DNA of 8,475 nt from JBOFHT01 sp051649785 (GTDB taxonomy: Archaea; Methanobacteriota; Methanobacteria; Methanobacteriales; Methanobacteriaceae): NCBI GenBank assembly GCA_051649785.1, contig JBOFHT010000069.1, positions 1-8,475 on the forward strand, written 5' to 3'. Within the stretch, counting starts at the first letter, position 1. Every line of letters begins with the position of its first letter. This document shows positions 1 through 5,795 of the stretch, one piece after another. A model generated the notes under the pieces. That model was given only the letters and a program-made list of their open reading frames with translations. It was not told where the DNA came from and made no database searches. Both the position numbers and the translations under genes were made by a program.

Positions 1-180
1 ACATGTGGAATAAAAACCGCCTTCATAGTCAACAATTGCAAAAACACAAAAAAACTCCAACCGACGCCAAAAAACACATGGCACAACCAATACCCACAAA
101 ACCCTCAAAAGAAAAAAACACAAAAAAACACGTCAAAAACATACCCTACACACAACCAATACAAATAAACGCTTTAAACC
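1..180. repeat. A/C-rich, G-poor segment with diverged tandem repeat, cut by the left edge
   Basis: By my count the plus strand here is about 52% A, 29% C, 12% T and 7% G, unlike the AT-rich DNA that begins near position 181. Two blocks recur in the same order: a 16-bp block (AAAAACACAAAAAAAC) at 40-55 and 114-129, and a 12-bp block (CACAACCAATAC) at 82-93 and 151-162. This gives two diverged copies of a roughly 50-nt unit (40-93 and 114-162) about 70 nt apart. Two short plus-strand frames are open: one runs from the edge to a stop at 166-168, the other from ATG 3 to a stop at 195-197. Both would encode Lys/Gln/Asn/Pro/Thr-rich peptides with no domain I recognise, and neither ATG has a ribosome binding site. 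It may be the tail of a repetitive gene or a non-coding array. Confidence 0.45.
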
Positions 181-197
181 CATTAATACAAATATAA

Positions 198-470
198 AAT
201 AATTAGTTTGGAATGAGTTGTATGTATTTTAATTTTTTGTTAAATATAATTATTTATTATAATATATATTAAATAGTAAAATTAAAAAATTTAATGAAAA
301 AAGTTATAATTTACAGATTTCTAAAATATCCCTAAATTATTTGAAAAAATAATGGAAATTAAGAAGAAACTAGCTCCAAATTAATAAGTATTATTAGTAT
401 TAGGATATAAATATTAATTATATAAATAAACTTAAAGTAAAAAGGATATTAAAGTTAGTGGAGATAAAAT
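198..470. other. AT-rich intergenic region upstream of the CDGSH gene
   Basis: This stretch is almost entirely A and T, and I see no open frame, RNA gene or strong hairpin. Its right end carries the likely promoter and ribosome binding site of the CDGSH gene, listed separately. Nothing else stands out. Confidence 0.6.
418..427 (+). promoter_or_regulatory. Candidate TATA box of the CDGSH gene
   Basis: TTATATAAAT resembles the archaeal TATA consensus. It would place transcription start near 447-450, giving a leader of about 20 nt that still contains the GTGGAG ribosome binding site at 458-463. A second TATA-like string lies at 404-412. AT-rich DNA yields such strings easily, so this is a candidate only. 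Confidence 0.4.
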
Positions 471-1265
471 ATGAAAATTAAAATACTTAAAAATGGACCA
501 TATTTAGTTACAGGTGCAACATCATTATCTAGAAAGAATATTGCTATTGATAAAAATGGAGATACAATAAAGTTTGAAGATGTTAAGGAATATAACTTAG
601 AAGAAATTGGTGAAAATTATACTCTTTGTAGGTGTGGTAAATCCAAAAACAAACCATTTTGTGATGGAACCCATGGGAAAATCAAAGGTGGTTTTAATGG
701 TGAAGAAACTGCTTCAGTTGATTTAGCTAGTAACAAAGCTAGAATCTTTGAAACAAATAGCTTGAAACTTATTGATGTAGTTGAACTTTGTGATCATTCA
801 CGTTTTTGTAGGAGAGCTAGTGGTATTCGTAATTTAATGGAGCTGGCAGACAATACTAACATTGATAGTGTTGATGAAAGTGATACATATGATATTAAAG
901 CTATTAGTGAAAATTTAGAAAATATTACTCCAAAAATAGCTAAAAAAATTGCTATTGAAGAATCTAAACTATGCCCCTCTGGTCGTCTGCGACTATTTGA
1001 TAAAAAAACAGAAGAGTGTTATGATGATATAGATTTTGAGCCCTCAATAGCTATAGTTTATGATAAACAAAAAGAATGTGATGGTCCCATATGGGTTCGT
1101 GGAAAAATACCAATTGAATCTAGTGAAGGGAAACAATATGAAATTAGAAACAAAGTAACTCTTTGTCAATGTGGAAAATCTGAAAATAAGCCATTTTGCG
1201 ATGGAAATCACTGGTTAGATAAAGAAACAAAAAATAAGTTTAAAAAGAAGTGGAATTTAGATTAA
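471..1265 (+). CDS. CDGSH iron-sulfur protein with two CDGSH domains around a divergent Fe-S-type domain
   Basis: This 264-aa protein has three cysteine-rich modules. A first CDGSH motif at residues 53-68 supplies C53, C55, C64 and H68, the three-Cys/one-His set that binds a [2Fe-2S] cluster in this family. A middle region with C107, C113 and the CPSG at 168-171 resembles the divergent 4Fe-4S mono-cluster domain often found in such proteins. A second CDGSH motif at 232-247 supplies C232, C234, C243 and H247, with CDGNH in place of the usual Ser/Thr/Ala. There is no signal peptide or membrane segment, so it is probably cytosolic. CDGSH proteins carry electrons or Fe-S clusters, but the partner of this type is not known to me. 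The start has GGAG seven nt upstream. A 10-bp tandem repeat (1258-1267/1268-1277) covers the stop codon. It lies upstream of mer, with its own spacing and probably its own promoter. Confidence 0.9.
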   Translation: MKIKILKNGPYLVTGATSLSRKNIAIDKNGDTIKFEDVKEYNLEEIGENYTLCRCGKSKNKPFCDGTHGKIKGGFNGEETASVDLASNKARIFETNSLKLIDVVELCDHSRFCRRASGIRNLMELADNTNIDSVDESDTYDIKAISENLENITPKIAKKIAIEESKLCPSGRLRLFDKKTEECYDDIDFEPSIAIVYDKQKECDGPIWVRGKIPIESSEGKQYEIRNKVTLCQCGKSENKPFCDGNHWLDKETKNKFKKKWNLD

Positions 1266-1488
1266 TATAGATTAATATTAATTTTGGAATTTATTATCAC
1301 ATTTATATTATTATAATTTATTATAATATTAACGCCCTACAATAAAACTATATAAACTTTTCTATTAAGGGCAAATAACAAATTACATTATATTATATAA
1401 CATAATAAAAAGTGTTACATAATATTATTATATATACATAAGAATTTACTTAAAAAAATTCAAAATACTTTATATAAAAGGTGATAAA
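1266..1488. other. AT-rich intergenic region and long upstream region of mer
   Basis: The 223 nt between the CDGSH gene and mer contain no open frame. The left part has AT-rich near-repeats (ATTATTATAATTTATTATAAT type) where the upstream transcript could end, though no clear T-tract is present. The right part holds several TATA-like strings and the inverted repeat listed separately. Confidence 0.5.
1334..1372 (+). promoter_or_regulatory. Candidate mer promoter inside an inverted repeat
   Basis: GCCCT at 1334-1338 is matched by AGGGC at 1368-1372, and the pairing extends to AATA/TATT if small bulges are allowed. These arms are the only G/C clusters in the spacer. The TATA-like TATATAAA at 1349-1356 lies close to the centre of symmetry. 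If used, it would start transcription near 1378 and give a leader of about 110 nt. An alternative TATA-like string (TTATATATA, 1428-1436) would give a leader of about 28 nt. The symmetry around the TATA box suggests an operator, but that is inference. Confidence 0.4.
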
Positions 1489-2454
1489 ATGAAATTCGGT
1501 ATTGAATTTGTCCCAAATGAAGATATAAACAAAATAGCAAAATTAGTTAAATTAGCAGAAGATGTTGGCTTTGAATATGCATGGATTACAGACCATTATA
1601 ACAATCAAAATGTATATGAAGCATTAACAGTCATTGCAAAAGAAACTGATACTATTAAATTAGGTCCTGGTGTAACTAACCCCTATGTTAGAAGCCCAGC
1701 TATAACTGCAGCTGCAATTACTACTCTCGACCAAATCTCTAATGGTAGAGCTACATTAGGTATTGGCCCTGGTGATAAAGCTACTTTTGACGCACTTGGA
1801 ATTGAATGGACTAAACCAGTTAGTACTATAAAAGATTCTATTGCTATGATGACTACCCTTATGGCTGGAGGAAAAACTGAATCCGGTGCACAATTAATGG
1901 GTACTAAAGCAGTACAAGAAAAAATTCCTATTTACATGGGCGCACAAGGCCCTATGATGCTTAAAACCGCAGGTGAATTTTCCGATGGTGCTTTAATTAA
2001 CGCATCTAATCCTAAAGATTTCGAAGCTGCTGTACCTCTTATAAAAGAAGGTGTAAGTGCTGCTGGAAAATCTATTTCTGATGTTGATATTGCAGCATAT
2101 ACTTGTTGTTCTATTTCTGATGATGCAGATAAAGCATTAAATGCAGCAAAAATAGTAGTTGCATTTATTGCAGCTGGTTCCCCACCTCCTGTATTTACAA
2201 GACACGGATTACCAGAAGACACTGGGGCTAAATTTGGTGCATTCTTAGGTAAAGGTGACTTTGGTGGAGCTATCGGTGCTGTAACTAATGACTTAATGGA
2301 TGCATTCTCTGTTGTTGGAACTCCTGAAGACTTCATCCCTAAAATAGAAGCTCTTGGAAAAATGGGTGTAACCCAATATGTAGCAGGTTCCCCAATTGGA
2401 CCAGACAAAGAAGCTTCAATTAAATTATTAGGAGATGTTATTAGTAGCTTCTAG
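1489..2454 (+). CDS. mer: 5,10-methylene-tetrahydromethanopterin reductase, F420-dependent (Mer)
   Basis: Mer reduces methylene-tetrahydromethanopterin to methyl-tetrahydromethanopterin with reduced coenzyme F420, a cytosolic step of methanogenesis from CO2. The 321-aa sequence matches the family from end to end: the N-terminal MKFGIEFVPNE with the conserved Glu6, WITDHYNN at residues 32-39, GPGVTNPYVRSPAIT at 59-73, GIGPGDKATFDALGIEW at 91-107, YMGAQGP at 149-155, INASNPKDFEAA at 170-181, VAFIAAGSPPP at 224-234 and VAGSPIGP at 298-305. It is a luciferase-like TIM-barrel protein of normal length. The start is preceded by AGGTGAT with a 3-nt spacer. Codons show more C-ending choices (GAC, TTC, ATC, ACC) than the neighbouring genes, as expected for an abundant enzyme. 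It appears to be a single-gene unit, with upstream spacer and downstream T-tract terminator. Confidence 0.98.
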   Translation: MKFGIEFVPNEDINKIAKLVKLAEDVGFEYAWITDHYNNQNVYEALTVIAKETDTIKLGPGVTNPYVRSPAITAAAITTLDQISNGRATLGIGPGDKATFDALGIEWTKPVSTIKDSIAMMTTLMAGGKTESGAQLMGTKAVQEKIPIYMGAQGPMMLKTAGEFSDGALINASNPKDFEAAVPLIKEGVSAAGKSISDVDIAAYTCCSISDDADKALNAAKIVVAFIAAGSPPPVFTRHGLPEDTGAKFGAFLGKGDFGGAIGAVTNDLMDAFSVVGTPEDFIPKIEALGKMGVTQYVAGSPIGPDKEASIKLLGDVISSF

Positions 2455-2465
2455 CTACATTAACT

Positions 2466-2490
2466 TCTTTTTTTATTTTTTTTATTTTTC
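2466..2490 (+). terminator. T-tract terminator of mer
   Basis: A run of about 25 nt consisting almost only of T, with two interrupting A residues, begins 12 nt after the mer stop. Archaeal RNA polymerase terminates at such U-tracts without a stem-loop, and I see no strong hairpin before it. Confidence 0.7.
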
Positions 2491-2529
2491 CAATAAGTTT
2501 GCATTTGTTATTTTTACTTGATACTAATT

Positions 2530-2538
2530 TAAAAAAAG
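2530..2538 (-). terminator. Probable T-tract terminator of the SplB-like gene
   Basis: Read on the minus strand, this is a run of seven T residues following CAC, about 45 nt beyond the stop of the gene at 2584-3552. A perfect 14-bp AT palindrome (2556-2569) lies between the stop and the T-run. The two convergent genes therefore each have a T-tract in the 129-bp spacer. Confidence 0.5.
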
Positions 2539-2583
2539 TGAGAATATTGAGTAATTTATTTTAAAATAATTTTTAGATACTTC

Positions 2584-3552
2584 TTAAATAATTGAAGTTT
2601 TTATATCATATTTCTTAGCTATTTTTCTAACTTTATTACTTAAATCTTTTTGATATCTAGCTGGAGGGTAATCTCTTTTAAAAAGTAATTTAGTTTTATC
2701 TAATTCCTCTGGAAAATACTCTTTTAAAATATTATAATAGTTAGTTCTAGAATCAGTATTCCTGTTGTTTTTATTAATTTTATTTGTAATTTTACCACCA
2801 AAAAGGCTTAAACCCCCATATATAACATATTCAACACCATTTTTCTTAAAATCCAAAAATGTTTTATCTAATTCTTCTTCAGAATCAGTTATGTAAGGCA
2901 ATAATGGCATAAGTGATGCCCCTACAATAAATCCTTCTTTTTTTAATCGTTTTATAGATTTTAAACGTTTATTAGGAGAAGGTGCTAATGGTTCAAATAA
3001 GTTAGCTATTTTATTGTTAGTTGTTGAAAATGAGAAGGACACCATTACCCCTGAATTAAGTTTACCTATTGTATCTTCAGGAAGAATAGCAGATTCTTGG
3101 ATTTTTTTTAAAATATCAATATCCCTATATATAAGATCAGATTTAGTGAGAATATGAACTGGAAACTTAAATCTATTAGCTAATTTAAGAATGTCGCGAG
3201 TCAAATACAACTCTTTTTCAATTTCCATATAAGGATCTGTAGAAGACCCCATAAGAAGAATAGCCCTTTCACCATTTTTTGCTTTGTTTTTTAGTTGTAA
3301 GTAAATTAATTTATAAGCATTAGATTTAACTGTACATGATTGTGTACTGTTTGCATACTTACTACCATTAATATAGCAGTAACTACAATCAAAAGAGCAA
3401 CCCATATAAGGGTTAATAGTATAATCTTCAATAAACATGAATCTTTTACCTTTTCGCTTATTTAATATAGATTTAACTCTTTTAGTTTTGAATCCATATC
3501 TTTTAGCTATTTCTTCAAAGTTTTCAAATCCATTGCTGAAAATATCATTCAT
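2584..3552 (-). CDS. Radical SAM protein of the COG1533 / SplB-like family
   Basis: This 322-aa protein has the radical SAM CxxxCxxC motif as C52, C56 and C59 (MGCSFDCSYCYI). It follows the INPYMGC string typical of the family often annotated as spore photoproduct lyase-related or Rv2578c-like. Further family features are MGSSTDPYMEIEKE at residues 101-114, the VSFSFSTT strand, EPLAPSPNKRLKSIKRLKKEG, and LMPLLPYITDSEEEL. These predict binding of a [4Fe-4S] cluster and SAM to generate a deoxyadenosyl radical. True spore photoproduct lyase repairs a thymine dimer, but this broad archaeal and bacterial group has no proven substrate, so I give no gene symbol. The upstream region has only weak ribosome-binding character (GGATTTGGAAAA before ATG). 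It is convergent with mer and divergent from RaSEA, another radical SAM gene. There is no truncation. Confidence 0.9.
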   Translation of the reverse strand: MNDIFSNGFENFEEIAKRYGFKTKRVKSILNKRKGKRFMFIEDYTINPYMGCSFDCSYCYINGSKYANSTQSCTVKSNAYKLIYLQLKNKAKNGERAILLMGSSTDPYMEIEKELYLTRDILKLANRFKFPVHILTKSDLIYRDIDILKKIQESAILPEDTIGKLNSGVMVSFSFSTTNNKIANLFEPLAPSPNKRLKSIKRLKKEGFIVGASLMPLLPYITDSEEELDKTFLDFKKNGVEYVIYGGLSLFGGKITNKINKNNRNTDSRTNYYNILKEYFPEELDKTKLLFKRDYPPARYQKDLSNKVRKIAKKYDIKTSII

Positions 3553-3570
3553 TTTTCCAAATCCATTAAT

Positions 3571-3983
3571 ATGGGCAATATTCCTAATATCAACAATAAC
3601 AATAACAATAATAATGAGAGTAATAATGAGTGCAATAATGGTAAAAATAATTATAATAATAATTATAATAATAGCAATATAAATAATAATGATAATGAGA
3701 TTAACTATGATAGTAATACCTATATAAATATTATTAATAAAAACTATGATAAAACTATGATATTAATAATAGTGATATTTATAGATATAATGACAATAAT
3801 AATAATAATAATATAAGCAACAATATAAATAATAATATCGATAATAATATTTGGTACAACATCATTAATAATAAAAATACAGAAAATAATAAAAATACTA
3901 CAAATAAAATTAGCCATACTAATTATACATATAATGTAATTAATCATACTAATAGAAATTTTAAAAATTATAAAGGTTATTAA
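3571..3983 (+). pseudogene. Asparagine-rich reading frame broken by an 11-bp duplication (doubtful gene)
   Basis: From ATG 3571 the plus strand reads as an Asn-dominated peptide up to about 3750, then shifts frame and meets a stop at 3816. If one copy of the 11-bp duplication at 3740-3761 is removed, the frame continues without a stop to TAA 3981-3983. That gives 133 residues, roughly half Asn, with Ile, Tyr, Asp, Lys and Thr. The second half is in the same frame as RaSEA, whose ATG follows the TAA directly. There is no ribosome binding site before 3571, no recognisable domain and no signal peptide. Because AAT-type triplets need two changes to become stops, an open frame is weak evidence of coding. 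It could be a broken low-complexity gene, a lost N-terminal extension of RaSEA, or simply expanded non-coding repeat. Confidence 0.3.
3740..3761 (+). repeat. 11-bp perfect tandem duplication
   Basis: AAAACTATGAT occurs at 3740-3750 and again at 3751-3761 with no gap. Its length is not a multiple of three, so it shifts the Asn-rich frame. The flanks share ATTAATA (3733-3739 and 3762-3768), which is compatible with replication slippage. Confidence 0.95.
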
Positions 3984-5066
3984 ATGGAAATTAAAGATTT
4001 AACAAAAGAAATAAGAGAGCGTTCCATTGAAAGAATGAAAAAAAGACCAGTCGAAAAGTTATCTGCAAGCTGGTATCAAGAAGATCTTCTTTATAGTGGT
4101 GTAGGGAACAATATATTTATAATTATCCCAACACCAGGATGTTCTTGGGCATTAGGTGAATCTGGTGGTTGTACAATGTGTAGCTATATAGCTGATTGTG
4201 CAATTGATGAAATTGAAAGTGATACTGTTGTGGAGTTATTTAAAAAAGAATTAGCTAAATATGATAATGAAACTGGTACAACAGGCATTAAGTTATTTGC
4301 ATCTGGAAGTTTCCTAAATCCTGCTGAAATTCCAATTACGGCTCGTAATGAAATACTTGAAATATTAGCTATTAGAAATGACATTAAGGAAATTGTTATT
4401 GAATCACGTCCAGAGTATATTAATGAAACTGTAATTAACGATGTATTTAATATTATTGGAAATAAGCTATTTGAAATTAGTATAGGTCTTGAATCCTCAG
4501 ATGATGATATTAGAGATAATAAAATCAATAAAGGATTTAGTAAAGCTGATTTTGAAAAAGCTATAAATACCATAAAAAGTATGAAATCCCAGTATAATAT
4601 TAAATCAAAAGCATATATTCTTGTAAAACCAATTTTAGTAGATGAAAATGAAGCTATAAAAACTGCAATAGATACTGCAAAGTATTGTGAAGAACTTGGT
4701 GTAGATAGAGTTTCATTTTGTCCAGTTACAATCCATAAAGGAACATTAATTGAAAATCTATGGAGAAAAGGAGCCTATAATCCCCCATGGATATGGACAA
4801 CAATTGAAATTATAACTCAAGTCCGAAAAGAAGTAAATATTCCTTCATTTATGGACACCTCAGGTTTTGGTTCTAGAAGAGGTCCATATAACTGTAAAAA
4901 GTGTAATAGTGATTTAAAAAATCTTATAATTGAATCAAATCTTAGTCAAAGTGTAAATGAACTTAGTGATTTTGATTGTGAATGTAAATCTAAATGGATT
5001 GGAGAAAAGAAATCTTATAAACTAAACAATTCCAAAACACCTATAAAAACTCTACCTCTCTATTAG
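3984..5066 (+). CDS. raSEA: Archaeosine synthase radical SAM subunit RaSEA (TIGR01210 family)
   Basis: RaSEA works with ArcS in archaeosine formation at position 15 of tRNA. ArcS attaches lysine to preQ0 in the tRNA, and RaSEA cleaves that adduct by radical chemistry to leave archaeosine. The 360-aa protein shows the family's unusual cysteine spacing, C53-x9-C63-x2-C66 (PGCSWALGESGGCTMCSY), which resembles the Elp3-type spacing more than CxxxCxxC. Other supporting motifs are LFASGSFLNPAEIP (104-117), VIESRPEYI (138-146), IGLESSDDDIRD (167-178), FCPVTIHKGTL (245-255) and the C-terminal FMDTSGFGSRRGPYNCKKC. C304/C307 and C332/C334 could form a zinc site. The start is preceded by AAAGGT seven nt upstream and directly abuts the stop of the in-frame Asn-rich frame. 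No archaeosine partner gene is in the window. Confidence 0.92.
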   Translation: MEIKDLTKEIRERSIERMKKRPVEKLSASWYQEDLLYSGVGNNIFIIIPTPGCSWALGESGGCTMCSYIADCAIDEIESDTVVELFKKELAKYDNETGTTGIKLFASGSFLNPAEIPITARNEILEILAIRNDIKEIVIESRPEYINETVINDVFNIIGNKLFEISIGLESSDDDIRDNKINKGFSKADFEKAINTIKSMKSQYNIKSKAYILVKPILVDENEAIKTAIDTAKYCEELGVDRVSFCPVTIHKGTLIENLWRKGAYNPPWIWTTIEIITQVRKEVNIPSFMDTSGFGSRRGPYNCKKCNSDLKNLIIESNLSQSVNELSDFDCECKSKWIGEKKSYKLNNSKTPIKTLPLY

Positions 5067-5195
5067 TTTGTCAAAAATAGATTATAGATATTTCTCATTA
5101 TTATTCAGTATATTGTTTAAGATAATAATAAAGATGATAATAACTAGTAATAATAGTAATAATAATAACAAATTAATTATTCTGGATTTGACAAT
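5067..5195. repeat. Intergenic spacer with AAT trinucleotide tract
   Basis: The 129-bp gap between RaSEA and the acetyltransferase contains an interrupted tract of GAT/AAT/AGT triplets at about 5119-5170, of the same kind as at 3591-3840. Stops in the frame of the next gene (nearest TAA 5166-5168) show that the tract is not part of that protein. A weak GGAT lies eight nt before the next start. I see no convincing promoter. Confidence 0.7.
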
Positions 5196-5648
5196 ATGGA
5201 TTTTAAATTCATTTATACAGATGAAAAATCTAATGATTTTATTATATTAGCTAATGACTTAAACAATTATTACATAAGTCTTTTTGGAGATCTTGCATTA
5301 GAATATCAAAAATATAATTTACTAACTGAAACTCATTATGTTTGTTTAGTATATAAAAACTCTATAGCAGTTGGTTGTGGAAGTTTCAAGATATTTGATG
5401 GTGTAACAGTTGAAATGAAAAGATTTTTTATAGAAGAAAAATATCGAGGTTTAGGATTAGGTTCAAGTATAATGAAAAAACTTGAAAGATTAGCTAAAGA
5501 AAAAGGATACAAAAAATCAATTTTATCAACAGATTTAGATATGATAGATTCAATTAATTTCTATAAAAAGCTAAATTATAAAATTATAGAAAATTATTAT
5601 CCATTTATTAATAAATCAGAAGATATTTGTATGGGTAAAAAACTATAG
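5196..5648 (+). CDS. GNAT-family N-acetyltransferase
   Basis: This 150-aa protein is a single GNAT domain, which transfers an acetyl group from acetyl-CoA to an amine. The strand and loop EMKRFFIEEKYRGLGLGSSIMKKL (73-96) carry the acetyl-CoA pyrophosphate-binding R/QxxGxG/A motif as R84-G85-L86-G87-L88-G89. The C-terminal NFYKKLNYKII (121-131) is the typical motif B segment ending in an aromatic-rich strand. Length is normal for a minimal GNAT. The substrate cannot be read from the sequence. Its place between two tRNA-modification genes could mean an RNA or ribosomal target, or nothing at all. The start is the ATG with GGAT eight nt upstream, a weak ribosome binding site; an earlier in-frame stop lies at 5166-5168. 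Confidence 0.88.
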   Translation: MDFKFIYTDEKSNDFIILANDLNNYYISLFGDLALEYQKYNLLTETHYVCLVYKNSIAVGCGSFKIFDGVTVEMKRFFIEEKYRGLGLGSSIMKKLERLAKEKGYKKSILSTDLDMIDSINFYKKLNYKIIENYYPFINKSEDICMGKKL

Positions 5649-5795
5649 AACCCAATATTAAATATTAAATATTTAATCCTGAATTCATTAATTTAAAGTT
5701 TTATTTTAAAATAACAACCTATGTATTGTTTAGTTAAAACAATAGATATAATGTTTATAGATTCCTCTTATAATTCAATTAAAATAGGAGATATA
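5649..5795 (+). promoter_or_regulatory. Intergenic region upstream of the thiolation gene, with AT palindromes
   Basis: The left end holds three consecutive heptads (ATTAAAT at 5657-5663 and 5664-5670, then its complement ATTTAAT at 5671-5677), the last two forming a perfect 14-bp palindrome. A different 14-bp palindrome, TTATTTTAAAATAA, lies at 5701-5714. A 7-bp inverted repeat (ATTGTTT 5725-5731 / AAACAAT 5737-5743) is followed by a TATA-like GATATAAT at 5745-5752, which would give a leader of about 20-25 nt to the start at 5796. All are AT-only or nearly so and may be chance. Confidence 0.35.

Larger units (their letters stand above)
3553..3983. repeat. AAT trinucleotide-rich region between divergent radical SAM genes
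   Basis: This 431-bp stretch is dominated by AAT/AAC/GAT-type triplets on the plus strand, from about 3591 to 3840, with a perfect (AAT)6 run at 3795-3812. It must also hold the promoters of the divergent genes on either side. The clearest TATA-like string before RaSEA is around 3924-3934 (TATACATATAA), with a short TACAT/ATGTA inverted repeat at 3926-3938. A plus-strand Asn-rich frame through the region is described as a separate entry. Confidence 0.8.

Noticed and set aside
40..162. CRISPR array
   Set aside because: The period of about 70 nt is suggestive, but there are only two copies, the conserved blocks are split by variable sequence, and no contiguous 28-37 nt repeat is present.
3..197. 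64-codon frame at the left edge as a real gene
   Set aside because: Another plus-strand frame is equally open over the same A/C-rich repeat, neither has a ribosome binding site, and the sequence is low complexity; I list the segment as a repeat.
1469..1476. TTTATATA just before mer as its promoter
   Set aside because: It matches the archaeal consensus well, but it would start transcription about 25 nt downstream, beyond the mer start codon.
1932..2408. 158-codon open frame on the minus strand inside mer
   Set aside because: It lies fully antisense to the unmistakable Mer protein; its Pro/Ala/Ser-rich translation matches no family and has no ribosome binding site.
3437..3682. Plus-strand frame overlapping the start of the SplB-like gene
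   Set aside because: The first third is antisense to the radical SAM gene and the rest is poly-Ile from the triplet repeat read in another frame.
3744..3947. Minus-strand frame encoding an Ile-rich, membrane-like peptide
   Set aside because: The hydrophobicity is produced by ATT triplets opposite the AAT repeat tract, so it is a by-product of the repeat and not a membrane protein.
4184..4573. 129-codon minus-strand frame inside RaSEA
   Set aside because: It is antisense to a conserved enzyme, has no start signal, and its Leu/Ile/Ser content is as expected for the complement of an AT-rich gene.
5068..5250. 60-codon frame between RaSEA and the acetyltransferase
   Set aside because: It has no ribosome binding site, runs through the AAT tract and overlaps the start of the GNAT gene in another frame.
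5721..5795. 25-residue N-terminal extension of the thiolation protein from ATG 5721
   Set aside because: There is no ribosome binding site before 5721, while AGGAG stands five nt before ATG 5796, and the family begins near the zinc ribbon.
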